Assembly (NCBI GenBank): GCA_017940955.1
Contig: JAGAXP010000315.1
Location: forward strand, 1 to 41,056
DNA: 41,056 nt
Reading direction: 5' to 3'
From: Oribacterium sp.
GTDB lineage: Bacteria; Bacillota_A; Clostridia; Lachnospirales; Lachnospiraceae
Positions 6,977 to 15,576 of the stretch are shown here, one piece after another; position 1 is the stretch's first letter, and each line of letters begins with the position of its first letter. The notes under the pieces were generated by a model. That model searched no databases and was not told where the DNA came from. It saw nothing but the letters and a program-made list of their open reading frames with translations. The translations under genes and the position numbers were made by a program.

Positions 6977-6994
6977 TTATTTCAAAGCAGATAC

Positions 6995-8401
6995 CTACGA
7001 AGTAACCACCTGCTCCGTGAGTGTATAAGTGATCTTCATTGTCTTATCCGCATTCTTGACCACCGCCTGCGAAAGATTGCAGATCGTCGCCAGATACGGT
7101 GTGAACAGGAAATTATACCTGTACTCATTGCCATAGGATCCGCCCCATCCGACCATGAACTCCTTATACCTAAAGAGCGGCGTTGCAAGATTGTTCGTCC
7201 TCGTTCCACCTGCGGTCTGGATCACATTGTCGCTGCCATCAATGATGAAATCGTATCCCACGATTACATCCCCGATCATCATGAGCCGTACCTCGCAGCT
7301 TCCCGAAGTACAGATCGACTTCGCCTCTGAGGTAAAGCCCAGGTTAAGCTTCGTGACATCCGTGGAATTGCTGATATTGATCTTGTAAACGCAAGTATTA
7401 TCATACCCCAGCACATACAGATAACCATTCCTCAATACGGCATTCCTCTGTGTATTCGGATAACTGGAATCCTCACGGAAACTTCCCATAGCCTTCAACG
7501 CTGCATTGGAAAGCGTCCAGGTACCCTCAGTAAATGTCAGATCACTCTTCTTGATCTTGATCCAGAGCACCGTAGCATTGCCGGATGAATTTGCAGAATT
7601 TGCAAATCCGTACCAGTACCCATCACCACCGTCAAGGAAGATTCCGCTCGGCGTATAGCTTCCGTAAAAATGGAAGGTGGAACACTGCAGCACCGTAGTA
7701 TCTAGCAAGGTCAACGTCGTATCATCCAGCTTCTCATTCAGCCCCACATCAAAGATCGGGATCCTGTACTTCGTGATCGTCACCGTATTGCTGGCATAAG
7801 CGATTGAATAAAGAAGCCCGTTCTCAAAGTCAACCTCCACCGCCATGAACAGCGTATTGAGCCACGCCACAGAAAGATTCAAAGAGTTCTGCCTGAGCAA
7901 TAAAAGCGTTGTGTCCACCGCCGCGTCGCTTCCATAGTCATTGGCTCCGCCCTGTTTTGATGTCAGACCGATTGCCGCGATAGTGCCGTTCCCCTGAGAC
8001 GGCATAAACTCCCAGACGAACTTATACCCATCCGACAGAGCCGTGCTCTCCGTAAGGTTCATGCTGCCCCTCTTCACATTTCCCGTGGCATTTACATCGT
8101 TTGACGCATATCCCACCGGCATATTCGTTGCAGGCGGATAGATATTTGCCGCCTGCTCTGTCAAGGCACTCGGGAACAGAAGAAGACCGCCGATCATATT
8201 CGGGCAGATCGGCAGCATCTCATCATTCCAGACCACCATATCGTCATACTGCCCCGAAGTCTTGTAAAAAAGACCCATCGGGTTCGTTCCCAACAGGTCA
8301 TTCACAGCATTCGTGACCATATTCGTTTCCTGGACAGTCTCCACCACGCCGGTATTCACATCTTCCAGCTCGACTGTCACATTTCCTGTATATCTTCTCA
8401 T
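6995..8401 (-). CDS. Putative tail-tip / receptor-binding protein
   Basis: 468 aa from ATG 8401 (MRRYTGNVTVELEDVNTG), chosen for the perfect AAGGAGG upstream; the frame is open 16 codons further. Rich in Gly, Ser, Thr and Asn with beta-strand alternation and repeated segments such as NGLLYSIAY, NGYLYVLGYD and DGYWYGFAN that suggest a beta-propeller-like middle. No family recognised. Last gene after the tail tip and before lysis, the usual location for the host-recognition protein. Role is from position. Confidence 0.55.
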   Translation of the reverse strand: MRRYTGNVTVELEDVNTGVVETVQETNMVTNAVNDLLGTNPMGLFYKTSGQYDDMVVWNDEMLPICPNMIGGLLLFPSALTEQAANIYPPATNMPVGYASNDVNATGNVKRGSMNLTESTALSDGYKFVWEFMPSQGNGTIAAIGLTSKQGGANDYGSDAAVDTTLLLLRQNSLNLSVAWLNTLFMAVEVDFENGLLYSIAYASNTVTITKYRIPIFDVGLNEKLDDTTLTLLDTTVLQCSTFHFYGSYTPSGIFLDGGDGYWYGFANSANSSGNATVLWIKIKKSDLTFTEGTWTLSNAALKAMGSFREDSSYPNTQRNAVLRNGYLYVLGYDNTCVYKINISNSTDVTKLNLGFTSEAKSICTSGSCEVRLMMIGDVIVGYDFIIDGSDNVIQTAGGTRTNNLATPLFRYKEFMVGWGGSYGNEYRYNFLFTPYLATICNLSQAVVKNADKTMKITYTLTEQVVTS

Positions 8402-8411
8402 CGCTACCTCC

Positions 8412-10340
8412 TTATGAATTGCTCCCTGCAACATCCACCTGAACCGCAAATCCGCCGATAGAGCTTCTGCCGGTCTTGGTGTCGGAATAACTTCTCTTCA
8501 TAAGCTCATCAATCTCCCACAGCGTACTCTCAGTAAAGCCTACACCCCTCAGCCTTCCTGCCAGTGCTCCAGTACCGATCGGGAACCTCTCCACGTATTC
8601 CTCAACCTCGATCTTGCCATCCCAGGCCGCATCAGCGCCCATGCTCTGACCGGATATGGAAGCAATGCAGAACCCCGTATCCACGGAAGCCGTTCCGCCG
8701 GTACATCGCATATAAACATTGAAAGTGTTGGTGAAGTTCGCCATCACATTTTCAATTGGGTAATACAAAAGGATCGTATGCCGCCCGCTGCACCAATGTT
8801 CCTGAGGATAATGGATCGGGATCATCTGGTTATTGAACTCAAAGGAAAAGATCACATCCGCATGACCATCTTCCGTCCAGCTCACCGGCAGTGATACTGA
8901 AACCGTCTGCTCTTCTGTATTACCGATCACATCAGGATTATCGGGATCCAAAGGTTCCGGCTCATCCACAGCTACAGACGGAATAACCACATCACCTGCT
9001 GCCGTTGCAGTCTTTGTGACCTCATCCGCATCCACATCCACGATCACCTGCCCGAAAAACTGAGCGTGATTATCCTCGGATGTCGCAAACTCAATAGAAA
9101 TGATCTTCGTATCCTGATCCTGTACCGTAAACGCCGAAGCATTCGTAAATGTATGAATGCCTATCTTCCCCGCCTCTATCTGTGATAGAAGCCCGGAGAT
9201 ATTCTTATCATTCTTACTCTTTGCCTGAGCCAGCCTCGGATTCTTTCCGACACCCTTCAGCTTCTGCTTTCCATACATATTGATCTGCATGGAAGTAATG
9301 GCGCTAATCTTATTCCTGTCAGCCTGACCACCGATAAAAGTCAGCACATCACCAACATCCAGTGCCGGATTCCCGATGGTATCAGAATCAAACGGCACAT
9401 AATCTATAACCGAAATATCATTCAGGATATTCATGCAGAGCTGCTGTCTGGTCTCTTCCAATCCAAACTGTAAAAGCGGATTAACACCCAGATTCATAGT
9501 CAGCCCGTCATCCGGATCCAGATGGTAATACTCCGCAATCTCTGTCCGCATATTCGTTGACGAAACTGCTGTATACCTCGTGATAAAGTCTGAAAAACTG
9601 GAAGAAAAGCGATGTCTGCCAGCAATCTCCATCACCGGATAATCGTCATACTTCCTCAGTTCCAGCACACCCTCACGGTTGATACAGAAAAACCCACCAA
9701 GCACCTGCCCCACATAGTAGAGCACATCTCGGTAGGTCTCGATATCATTGTCTGTATAAATGGAAAGCGCCGTATCGCCATTCGGCATCGCCTCGACTTC
9801 TTCCTGCGTCAACGAAAACTCCACATCACAGGCTTCACAGCAAAGATGGATAAAGTCATACGCCTTGCCGACAGTCTCAAAACCGTTGAAGTCCATCTCG
9901 AACCGAAGCATATAATCATAGGCTTTCAGTTCCAGGCATTTCACCGTCCTGTTTGCCTCCGACACCTCAAAAACGCCCATCGGGATCGTCTCATAGATAC
10001 CGTCAGCCTCAACCGCCTGATCATACTCAGGATCCAGATCACCGCTACTTCTGCTCCGTGAAATCCTCAGATGATAGAACACCTCCACCAATGCATCTTC
10101 CAGGGTATACCGGTCAATATCCGAAAGCAGCGTCACCCCCATCTCAGCGGCATACACCGTACCAAGTTCAATCTCCGTAGACCCACAGCACTGAGCCGAA
10201 ATATACCCGCTCCCCTTAACGATATCCTCAGCTCCAAAGTCATACACCACGCCATTCTTCGTAGTGATCTTTCCCGTCCAATAATATTTCCGTGTGTTCT
10301 CCTGCACCGACTGCAGGAACGCTTCCGATACAGGATACAT
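8412..10340 (-). CDS. Tail tip / baseplate hub-like protein
   Basis: 642 aa. Begins MYPVSEAFLQSVQENTRKYYW. The first ~340 residues (TEIELGTVYAAEMGVTL, GVFEVSEANRTVKCLELKAYDYM, YVGQVLGGFFCINREGVLEL) look like the tail-associated hub or Gp37-type proteins of siphophages, and a second half carries GKIGIHTFTN and beta-rich modules. No intact peptidase motif seen. It likely caps the tail and links the tube to receptor-binding proteins. Separated from the distal-tail-like gene at 11679 by the ACT-GNAT cargo and a terminator. Confidence 0.65.
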   Translation of the reverse strand: MYPVSEAFLQSVQENTRKYYWTGKITTKNGVVYDFGAEDIVKGSGYISAQCCGSTEIELGTVYAAEMGVTLLSDIDRYTLEDALVEVFYHLRISRSRSSGDLDPEYDQAVEADGIYETIPMGVFEVSEANRTVKCLELKAYDYMLRFEMDFNGFETVGKAYDFIHLCCEACDVEFSLTQEEVEAMPNGDTALSIYTDNDIETYRDVLYYVGQVLGGFFCINREGVLELRKYDDYPVMEIAGRHRFSSSFSDFITRYTAVSSTNMRTEIAEYYHLDPDDGLTMNLGVNPLLQFGLEETRQQLCMNILNDISVIDYVPFDSDTIGNPALDVGDVLTFIGGQADRNKISAITSMQINMYGKQKLKGVGKNPRLAQAKSKNDKNISGLLSQIEAGKIGIHTFTNASAFTVQDQDTKIISIEFATSEDNHAQFFGQVIVDVDADEVTKTATAAGDVVIPSVAVDEPEPLDPDNPDVIGNTEEQTVSVSLPVSWTEDGHADVIFSFEFNNQMIPIHYPQEHWCSGRHTILLYYPIENVMANFTNTFNVYMRCTGGTASVDTGFCIASISGQSMGADAAWDGKIEVEEYVERFPIGTGALAGRLRGVGFTESTLWEIDELMKRSYSDTKTGRSSIGGFAVQVDVAGSNS

Positions 10341-10363
10341 CCACTCACCTCATTTCCCACAAC

Positions 10364-10388
10364 AAAAAGAGACCGGTTTCCCGATCCC
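10364..10388 (-). terminator. Terminator of the ACT-GNAT cargo unit
   Basis: An 8-bp stem (10369-10376 with 10381-10388, two G-U pairs) and a GAAA tetraloop on the minus strand, followed by TTTTTG. It lies downstream of the GNAT stop and upstream of the tail-tip gene. Confidence 0.75.
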
Positions 10389-10425
10389 TTTCCGTCAGCG
10401 TAAGCTGCAATAATTCTGTTTTCGT

Positions 10426-11055
10426 TTACCCGAAGATCTGACCAGGCAGCTTCAGTTTCTCTTTTGCAGGAAAGCTCTTGTCGAATTCGTCCACCTCTTC
10501 ATCCTCCACGTAATATCCCTGTGGAGTCTGGTAAACGCCCGTTACATCAGCCAGATATCCGGGAATCAGTTCCTTGCAGAGAAAGAATGATGAATCCGCA
10601 TCCTCAGGCAGATCATGATACCGGATGCCAAACTCTCTGGCATAAGTAAATCCGCTTTTGCCATAGAAGTCGATGTTGCCCTCAAACAGTACCGCACCGA
10701 ATCCCATCTTGGAAGCCTTTTCCAAGGAATAATCCAGAATTGCCTTCCCATATCCCTTACGCTTCAGCTCCGGAATGATTCCGATCGGTCCCATAGTAAG
10801 ACACGGGATCATCCTGCCATCATCCGCATCGATAACAGTCTTCATGAACATATTCTGTCCGATCAGTCTGCCGTCCTGCTCCATCACGAAATCAAGCTCC
10901 GGAACAAATGCCGGATCATCTCTCAGCACATGGATCACATAATGCTCAGCGCATCCCGGCTTATAAACGTTCCAGAACGATTCCCTGACAAGGTTCTCAA
11001 CTGCTCTGTAATCTTTCTTCTCTTCTAAACGAATTGTGTAGTCATTTTTATTCAA
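10426..11055 (-). CDS. GNAT-family N-acetyltransferase (YhbS-like)
   Basis: 209 aa. TTG start at 11055, supported by AGGAGG 8 nt before it. Residues ~5-150 form the GNAT fold: YTIRLEEKKDYRAVENLV, then MGPIGIIPELKRKGYGKAIL with the RxxGxG-type acetyl-CoA loop, then FGAVLFEGNIDFYGKSGF. A C-terminal segment (~150-209) follows. Acceptor unknown; relatives acetylate small molecules or protein N-termini. It lies within the late operon between tail genes but with an upstream ACT-domain gene, a structured spacer and its own terminator, so it is likely a lysogenic-conversion gene rather than a virion gene. Confidence 0.85.
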   Translation of the reverse strand: MNKNDYTIRLEEKKDYRAVENLVRESFWNVYKPGCAEHYVIHVLRDDPAFVPELDFVMEQDGRLIGQNMFMKTVIDADDGRMIPCLTMGPIGIIPELKRKGYGKAILDYSLEKASKMGFGAVLFEGNIDFYGKSGFTYAREFGIRYHDLPEDADSSFFLCKELIPGYLADVTGVYQTPQGYYVEDEEVDEFDKSFPAKEKLKLPGQIFG

Positions 11056-11100
11056 TGTTTTTTACCTCCTGAAAACTTGTGACCAAAAGCTGCTTCTCAG

Positions 11101-11134
11101 CGGGAGGCTTGTGCGATTGTCAGCAAACCTCCCG
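11101..11134 (-). other. Stem-loop in the ACT-GNAT spacer
   Basis: CGGGAGGCTTG (11101-11111) pairs with CAAACCTCCCG (11124-11134), ~10 bp with one mismatch, lying 46 nt before the GNAT ribosome-binding region. No poly-T follows, so it is not a plain terminator. A weaker AAGCC/GGCTT hairpin lies at 11203-11219. Possibly a leader regulating GNAT. Confidence 0.4.
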
Positions 11135-11233
11135 GTCAGCCCACAATCTCCAGTGTGTTGTACTTTTTCAAACAGCACTCTCCTTAAAATATTTTTATAA
11201 TCAAGCCTTACGGCTTAATCACCAAACAAGTAT

Positions 11234-11599
11234 TTATACTATTGTATATCCTTCTACGGACAGTACATTTAAAGCCCTCTCGAAGTTTTCTGCCTTAACA
11301 AGAATATAATCGGTGTTGAAAGTTGATACCGCAAAGATCCCAATATTGTTCTCAGCAAGGATTCCCGATAATTTCGATAAGATTCCGATCAGAGAAAAAT
11401 CAAGAATACCTTGAATACGAAATCCTTTCCACCCATCATCGCACTCAGTTGTTTTTTTCGGAGTATCCTCGGTCTTACAGACTAAAGATATTTCTTCATC
11501 TGTTTTGCCGATAAAGAAAAAGTCCGCTGTCATATCTATGTCAGTAATCGTCGCAACCTTGCAAACGGTCAAATCATATTCCAGTTTCTTTAGTTCCAT
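11234..11599 (-). CDS. ACT-domain protein
   Basis: 121 aa from the second ATG (11599, MELKKLEYDLTVCKV), chosen because GGAGG stands 5 nt before it and only overlaps the first ATG. The C-terminal half (GILDFSLIGILSKLSGILAENNIGIFAVSTFNTDYILVKAE, in pieces: SLIGILSKLSGILAENNIG and FAVSTFNTDYILVK) is a clear ACT domain, the small-molecule (often amino-acid) binding fold. The N-terminal half (FFFIGKTDEEISLVC) looks like a second, degenerate ACT-like unit, as in the paired-ACT family near GNAT genes. Probably a ligand sensor paired with the acetyltransferase (inference). Confidence 0.8.
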   Translation of the reverse strand: MELKKLEYDLTVCKVATITDIDMTADFFFIGKTDEEISLVCKTEDTPKKTTECDDGWKGFRIQGILDFSLIGILSKLSGILAENNIGIFAVSTFNTDYILVKAENFERALNVLSVEGYTIV

Positions 11600-11643
11600 C
11601 AGTTCCTCCATTAAGCCCGATTTACCGCTCCCACGATAGCGCC

Positions 11644-11652
11644 ATTATAGCA
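11644..11652 (-). promoter_or_regulatory. Extended -10 promoter of the ACT-GNAT unit
   Basis: TGCTATAAT on the minus strand, a perfect extended -10. No good -35 at 16-18 nt. It lies about 45 nt upstream of the ACT gene start and after the stop of the upstream tail gene (11679). Confidence 0.65.
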
Positions 11653-11678
11653 TATATCGGCAGTTCTTTCCTTAACTT

Positions 11679-12041
11679 TTAGAACTCTTTCAATGTAAAG
11701 CCCACCGTCCACAGTCCCTTATAACTCGTATCCTTTTCCAGCTTCGCCTTGAAGCCCTCAACATACATCTGTGTCTGAACCTGTGTCGCCGTCTCCGGAT
11801 CAAAATACCGCACCGTGATACTTTCCTGCTGCTTATACTCCGTCAGCTTCTTCAGCCATACTTGCGTAACCGAAAAGGAAACGGATATCTCCACAACCCC
11901 CGCTCGAACGACATCCCTCTGTATAGTCCCAGCCTCGGTTTCCCCTCCGGAATCCGCTTCCTTATCTTCAAGGTCCACTTCATAAGAATCCGGCAGAGGA
12001 AGGTTCTCACCGTCAAATGTCAGATATTGAATAAATGCCAT
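11679..12041 (-). CDS. Small tail protein next to tape measure
   Basis: 120 aa. Starts MAFIQYLTFDGENLPLPDSYEVDLED and ends GLWTVGFTLKEF, a short beta-rich protein of the kind placed just after the tape measure in siphophages of this type, possibly a distal-tail or tail-completion protein. ATG 12041 lies 4 nt after the tape-measure stop. Family name not certain; role inferred from place. Confidence 0.6.
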   Translation of the reverse strand: MAFIQYLTFDGENLPLPDSYEVDLEDKEADSGGETEAGTIQRDVVRAGVVEISVSFSVTQVWLKKLTEYKQQESITVRYFDPETATQVQTQMYVEGFKAKLEKDTSYKGLWTVGFTLKEF

Positions 12042-12045
12042 AACA

Positions 12046-14883
12046 TCACCTTCCTCCGCTTCTCAAATTCGCTCTCTGCTGAGCGTTTACGATCACTTCA
12101 TCTAGCATGGTACCGCCAAGGTAAACAGGAATCACGATATCGCCGCCCTGTCCGGAAGCACTCACACTACCGACAGTTTCTCTGATAGCAGAAACCAAAC
12201 TGCTCAGATCAGCCCCCGAAACTCTGCCACCGCCAGCCATAGCCGCCTGTATTCCATTCACCTGCGGGCTTATGGTCATGTCTGCCGAAAGCGAATCCAT
12301 AGCCTTCGTGACCATGCCCTTGCTATCCTCAATGCCCTTCGCCAATCCCTTCATAAAGTCAGGCATCCACTTCTCATAATCTGTCAGAGGTCCTTCATCC
12401 GGCACCGAGAAATGCAGGAAGCTCTTGATCTTGTCTGCCACTGCTGATACCGCATCACCAACTGCACTGATACAGGACTTAATGCCGTTCACGATACCCA
12501 TGATCAGATCCTTGCCCCAGTTAAACGCCTGAGACGCAAGCCCTGTAATATGATCCTTCACATTGGCAAAGCCGCTCTTTACCGCATTGAACACATTACT
12601 CATAGCATTCTTTACAGCGGAAGTCACATTATTCCAGAGATTTGTAACTGCCGTCTTTATCGCATTTCCGACAGAAGTAACCGTATTCTTAATGTTATTC
12701 CAAGCCGTCGTGACCACATTTTTTATGGCATTGACCGCCGTAGTGATCACATTCTTGATGCCGTTCCAGATATTCGTAAAGAAGCTGGAAATCGCATTCC
12801 AGATGGTCGTTGCCGTAGTCTGAATTGCATTCCATGCCGTAGTCAGGAACGTGCTGATTGCCGTAACCACCGCAGTCACCACGGTCTTAATAGCGTTCCA
12901 GATTGTCGTGAATACCGTCTTTATTGCATTCAGCACCGTTGTGATAATGGTCTTATAGATATTGAAATAAGTGGTGATGATCAGCTTTATCGCGTCCACC
13001 ACCGTCTGGAATATCGCCTTTATTCCATCCCACAAGCCCTGGAAGAAATTCTTGATTCCGTTCCAGATGGTCTCAGCCGTGGATTTGATAGCTTCCCATG
13101 CCGCCTGGAAGAACGCCTTCAAAGCCTCCCATACAGCAATAGCGATCTCCTTGATGCCTTCCCACAAGTCGATCCAGAATTGCCTGAACTCTTCGCAGTT
13201 GTTCCATAGATATATGAAAGCCGCCACCAAAGCCACGATAGCCGCAATGATCAGCACATATGGATTTGCCGCACATACCGCATTAAACGCCGCAAAAACA
13301 CCCTTCGCCGCATTGATAACCCCTGCCAGCTTCGGTATGATGGTCATGATCGTACCGATAGCTGATATGATCTTACCCACAACAATCAACACCGGACCCA
13401 GAGCCGCTGCCACAAGCGCAACAGTAATGATTACCTTCCTCGTACCCTCATCCATCGAATTGAGCCAGTCCACCAGCTTCTGGATCCATCCGACAATCGT
13501 TCTGATCGCAGGCATCAACATCTCACCGAAAGAGATAGCCAGTTCCTGAAGTTGAGATTTCAAGATGGTCAGCTGTCCTTCCAGATTGTTGTTCATGGTC
13601 TCAGCCATTCCGGCTGCACACCCGTCACAGTTCTCAATTGCTGAAGAAAGCTTGTTGATATCACCTTCCCCGGCATTCATCAATGCCAGGAATCCTGACA
13701 TTGCATTTTTTCCCACAAGGGATTCAGCCGCAGCAGCCTTCTCCGACTCAGATAATCCCGAAAAAGCAGTCCGACAGTCAGCCAGGATATCGCTGAGGTC
13801 TCTCATGGAACCGTCAGCGTTTGTAGTCGCAACCGTAACCTCTCCGATAGAAGATCCGCAGATCTTCACATCTCCGGACAGGTTATTCATGATGGTTCTG
13901 AGTGCTGTACCGGCCTGTGAACCTTTGATACCGGCGTTTGCCATAAGTCCTATAGCTTCAGCCGTATCCTCAGCAGAGAAACCCAGGGCACCTGCGATAG
14001 GAGCACAATACTTGAAGGTCTCGCCCATCATGGATACATTCGTATTGGCATTACTCGATGCCGCTGCCAGTATATCCGCAAAATGTCCCGAATCCTGAGC
14101 CGAGAGTCCGAAAGCCGTCAAAGCATCCGTCACGATATCGGAAGTAGTCGCCAGATCCTCCCCGGAAGCAGCCGCAAGGTTCATGACACCTTCAATACCG
14201 GAAAGCATATCCTCCGTCTTCCAGCCTGCCATCGCCATATAGTTCATGGCTTCAGCCGCCTCAGAAGCAGAGAACTTCGTCTTACTTCCCATCTCACGGG
14301 CTTTCGCCTTCAGCTTGTCGAAGTCTTCCCCGGTCGCACCGGACACCGCCGCAACCTTGCTCATGGCAGAATCAAAATCAGCGGCAGTTTTCACCGCCGC
14401 CGTGCCTAATGCCGTAACACCTGCCGTTACCGGTAGGAGCTTCGTTCCGACATTACTGATATTGTCTCCGACTGTCTTAAGTTTCTCGCCCTTCGCCCCG
14501 ATGCTCTGAAGAGCCGTTGCAGACTCATTCGCCTGCTTCTCCAAGGCTTCCAGGTCTTTTTCGGTCTCAATGATCTCCCTCTGCAGGGCATCATACTGTT
14601 CCTTCGATATATCCCCGTTGGCCAGAGCCGTGTTCGCCTGCTCTGCCGCCGTCTTTAATGTTTCAAGTTTCTCTTTTGTAGCTGCAACCGCCTCTCCAAG
14701 CAGTCTGTGCTTCTGAGCCAACAGCTCCGTGTTCCCAGGATCCAGCTTCAAAAGTTTCTCCACATCCTTAAGCTGCTGCTGGGTGCTCTTGACCTGAGTA
14801 TTCACGCCCTTCAAGGCAGTCTGCAATTTTGTGGTATCACCGCCGATCTCGATCGTGATACCCTTTATTCTGTTCGCCGCCAT
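12046..14883 (-). CDS. Tail tape measure protein
   Basis: 945 aa from ATG 14883 (MAANRIKGITIEIGGDTTKLQ); the preceding TTG adds one residue. Residues ~20-140: coiled coil (LKGVNTQVKSTQQQLKDVE). Residues ~170-430: TP901-type tape-measure domain (AADFDSAMSKVAAVSGATGE, SASEAAEAMNYMAMAGWK). Residues ~470-570: transmembrane-like stretches. Residues ~570-790: many WNxIK-type units of about 11-22 residues. The C-terminus (FSVPDEGPLTDYEKWMPDF) is typical. It sets tail length and leaves with the DNA. Longest gene in the window. Confidence 0.95.
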   Translation of the reverse strand: MAANRIKGITIEIGGDTTKLQTALKGVNTQVKSTQQQLKDVEKLLKLDPGNTELLAQKHRLLGEAVAATKEKLETLKTAAEQANTALANGDISKEQYDALQREIIETEKDLEALEKQANESATALQSIGAKGEKLKTVGDNISNVGTKLLPVTAGVTALGTAAVKTAADFDSAMSKVAAVSGATGEDFDKLKAKAREMGSKTKFSASEAAEAMNYMAMAGWKTEDMLSGIEGVMNLAAASGEDLATTSDIVTDALTAFGLSAQDSGHFADILAAASSNANTNVSMMGETFKYCAPIAGALGFSAEDTAEAIGLMANAGIKGSQAGTALRTIMNNLSGDVKICGSSIGEVTVATTNADGSMRDLSDILADCRTAFSGLSESEKAAAAESLVGKNAMSGFLALMNAGEGDINKLSSAIENCDGCAAGMAETMNNNLEGQLTILKSQLQELAISFGEMLMPAIRTIVGWIQKLVDWLNSMDEGTRKVIITVALVAAALGPVLIVVGKIISAIGTIMTIIPKLAGVINAAKGVFAAFNAVCAANPYVLIIAAIVALVAAFIYLWNNCEEFRQFWIDLWEGIKEIAIAVWEALKAFFQAAWEAIKSTAETIWNGIKNFFQGLWDGIKAIFQTVVDAIKLIITTYFNIYKTIITTVLNAIKTVFTTIWNAIKTVVTAVVTAISTFLTTAWNAIQTTATTIWNAISSFFTNIWNGIKNVITTAVNAIKNVVTTAWNNIKNTVTSVGNAIKTAVTNLWNNVTSAVKNAMSNVFNAVKSGFANVKDHITGLASQAFNWGKDLIMGIVNGIKSCISAVGDAVSAVADKIKSFLHFSVPDEGPLTDYEKWMPDFMKGLAKGIEDSKGMVTKAMDSLSADMTISPQVNGIQAAMAGGGRVSGADLSSLVSAIRETVGSVSASGQGGDIVIPVYLGGTMLDEVIVNAQQRANLRSGGR

Positions 14884-14934
14884 CAAGGCACCCCCAATCT
14901 ATAGAAAAATATGGAGTAATAAACCGTTACCCCC

Positions 14935-15108
14935 TTAGAACGCGTCAAACTCCGCCTGACCAGCCACACGATGGTACGCCTTATCGGCAACATCATCGTT
15001 CTGATTTTCAATAAACATCTCATTCACCATGCCGATAGTCAGCAGATCGAGATCCCGTATCGAAAGCCCGATCTGCACGCACCTCAGCATGAACAAAGCC
15101 GTTGTCAT
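14935..15108 (-). CDS. Tail assembly chaperone T-domain, made by -1 frameshift
   Basis: 57 aa if started at ATG 15108 (MTTALFMLRCVQIGLSIRDL), too short for many gene callers. The frame is open upstream to a TAA that lies just before the A8C slippery run at 15129-15137, so ribosomes slipping -1 there enter it and make a G-T fusion ending QAEFDAF. It also overlaps the upstream stop as ATGA. Conserved arrangement of tailed phages: G alone and G-T fusion in a fixed ratio load the tape measure. Which product is used (fusion or coupled restart) cannot be told from sequence. Confidence 0.7.
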   Translation of the reverse strand: MTTALFMLRCVQIGLSIRDLDLLTIGMVNEMFIENQNDDVADKAYHRVAGQAEFDAF

Positions 15109-15482
15109 TTGGCGGTCAGTTGATTGAAGTTTTTTTTAGCTTCCACGTCCACCTTCACATTTAAACCCCAAAGCTCAATGATCTTCGGAAGTACCTGATA
15201 GATACTGAAAGTATTGAACTCATCCAGCCATTCCTCCGGGCTGTCCGGAATAGACGGATCAGCGTGCTTCGCCATGATATAGGCGATGTTCTCAAACATC
15301 TCCAAAGAAAACATATCCAGATTGCTGACTTCCTCGGTGTTATCCCCAATAGCCTTCTCCAAAGCCGCCAAATCCTTATAGATGTCCCTCTGGAACTTCA
15401 TTCTGTATATTCTCGGAATCGCTGCCGAAGCTCTGAACGCAACTTCCTTCCCGTCGATTTCAATCTTCTTAACCATACTCAT
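15105..15482 (-). CDS. Tail assembly chaperone (G component)
   Basis: 125 aa, starting MSMVKKIEIDGKEVAFRASA with GGGAG upstream; Met3 is an alternative start. The sequence (AAIPRIYRMKFQRDIYKDL, PEEWLDEFNTFSIYQVLPKI, IELWGLN) matches the Firmicute siphophage tail-chaperone type. It lies between the major tail protein and tape measure, as expected. Close to its 3' end is AAAAAAAAC (GCT AAA AAA AAC in frame), a classic slippery site. Assists polymerisation of the tail tube around the tape measure; not in the virion. Confidence 0.85.
   Translation of the reverse strand: MSMVKKIEIDGKEVAFRASAAIPRIYRMKFQRDIYKDLAALEKAIGDNTEEVSNLDMFSLEMFENIAYIMAKHADPSIPDSPEEWLDEFNTFSIYQVLPKIIELWGLNVKVDVEAKKNFNQLTAK
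15129..15135 (-). promoter_or_regulatory. -1 programmed frameshift heptamer A AAA AAC
   Basis: On the minus strand the zero frame is AAA AAA AAC TTC. A -1 slip re-reads the C and continues CTT CAA TCA into the T frame, which has a stop (TAA) immediately before the heptamer and none until 14935. This is the geometry of phage G/G-T frameshifts. Confidence 0.75.
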
Positions 15483-15517
15483 GATAAAAGTCTCCCTTCT
15501 TCAAAATGGCGCCGGTC

Positions 15518-15560
15518 AAAAAGAGCCCCGAAGCTGCACTGCTTGCAACTCCGAAGCCCT
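15518..15560 (-). terminator. Strong hairpin after the major tail protein
   Basis: A ~15-bp stem (15524-15538 with 15544-15560) and 5-nt loop, followed by TTTTTG on the minus strand. It would make tail-tube mRNA more abundant than downstream tail mRNA. Confidence 0.75.
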
Positions 15561-15576
15561 TAAAGACCTGTCTGCC

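Noticed and set aside
12550..13209. Repetitive DNA read as a minisatellite or CRISPR-like array
   Set aside because: The periodicity is the WNxIK protein repeat of the tape measure; units are diverged and have no spacers.
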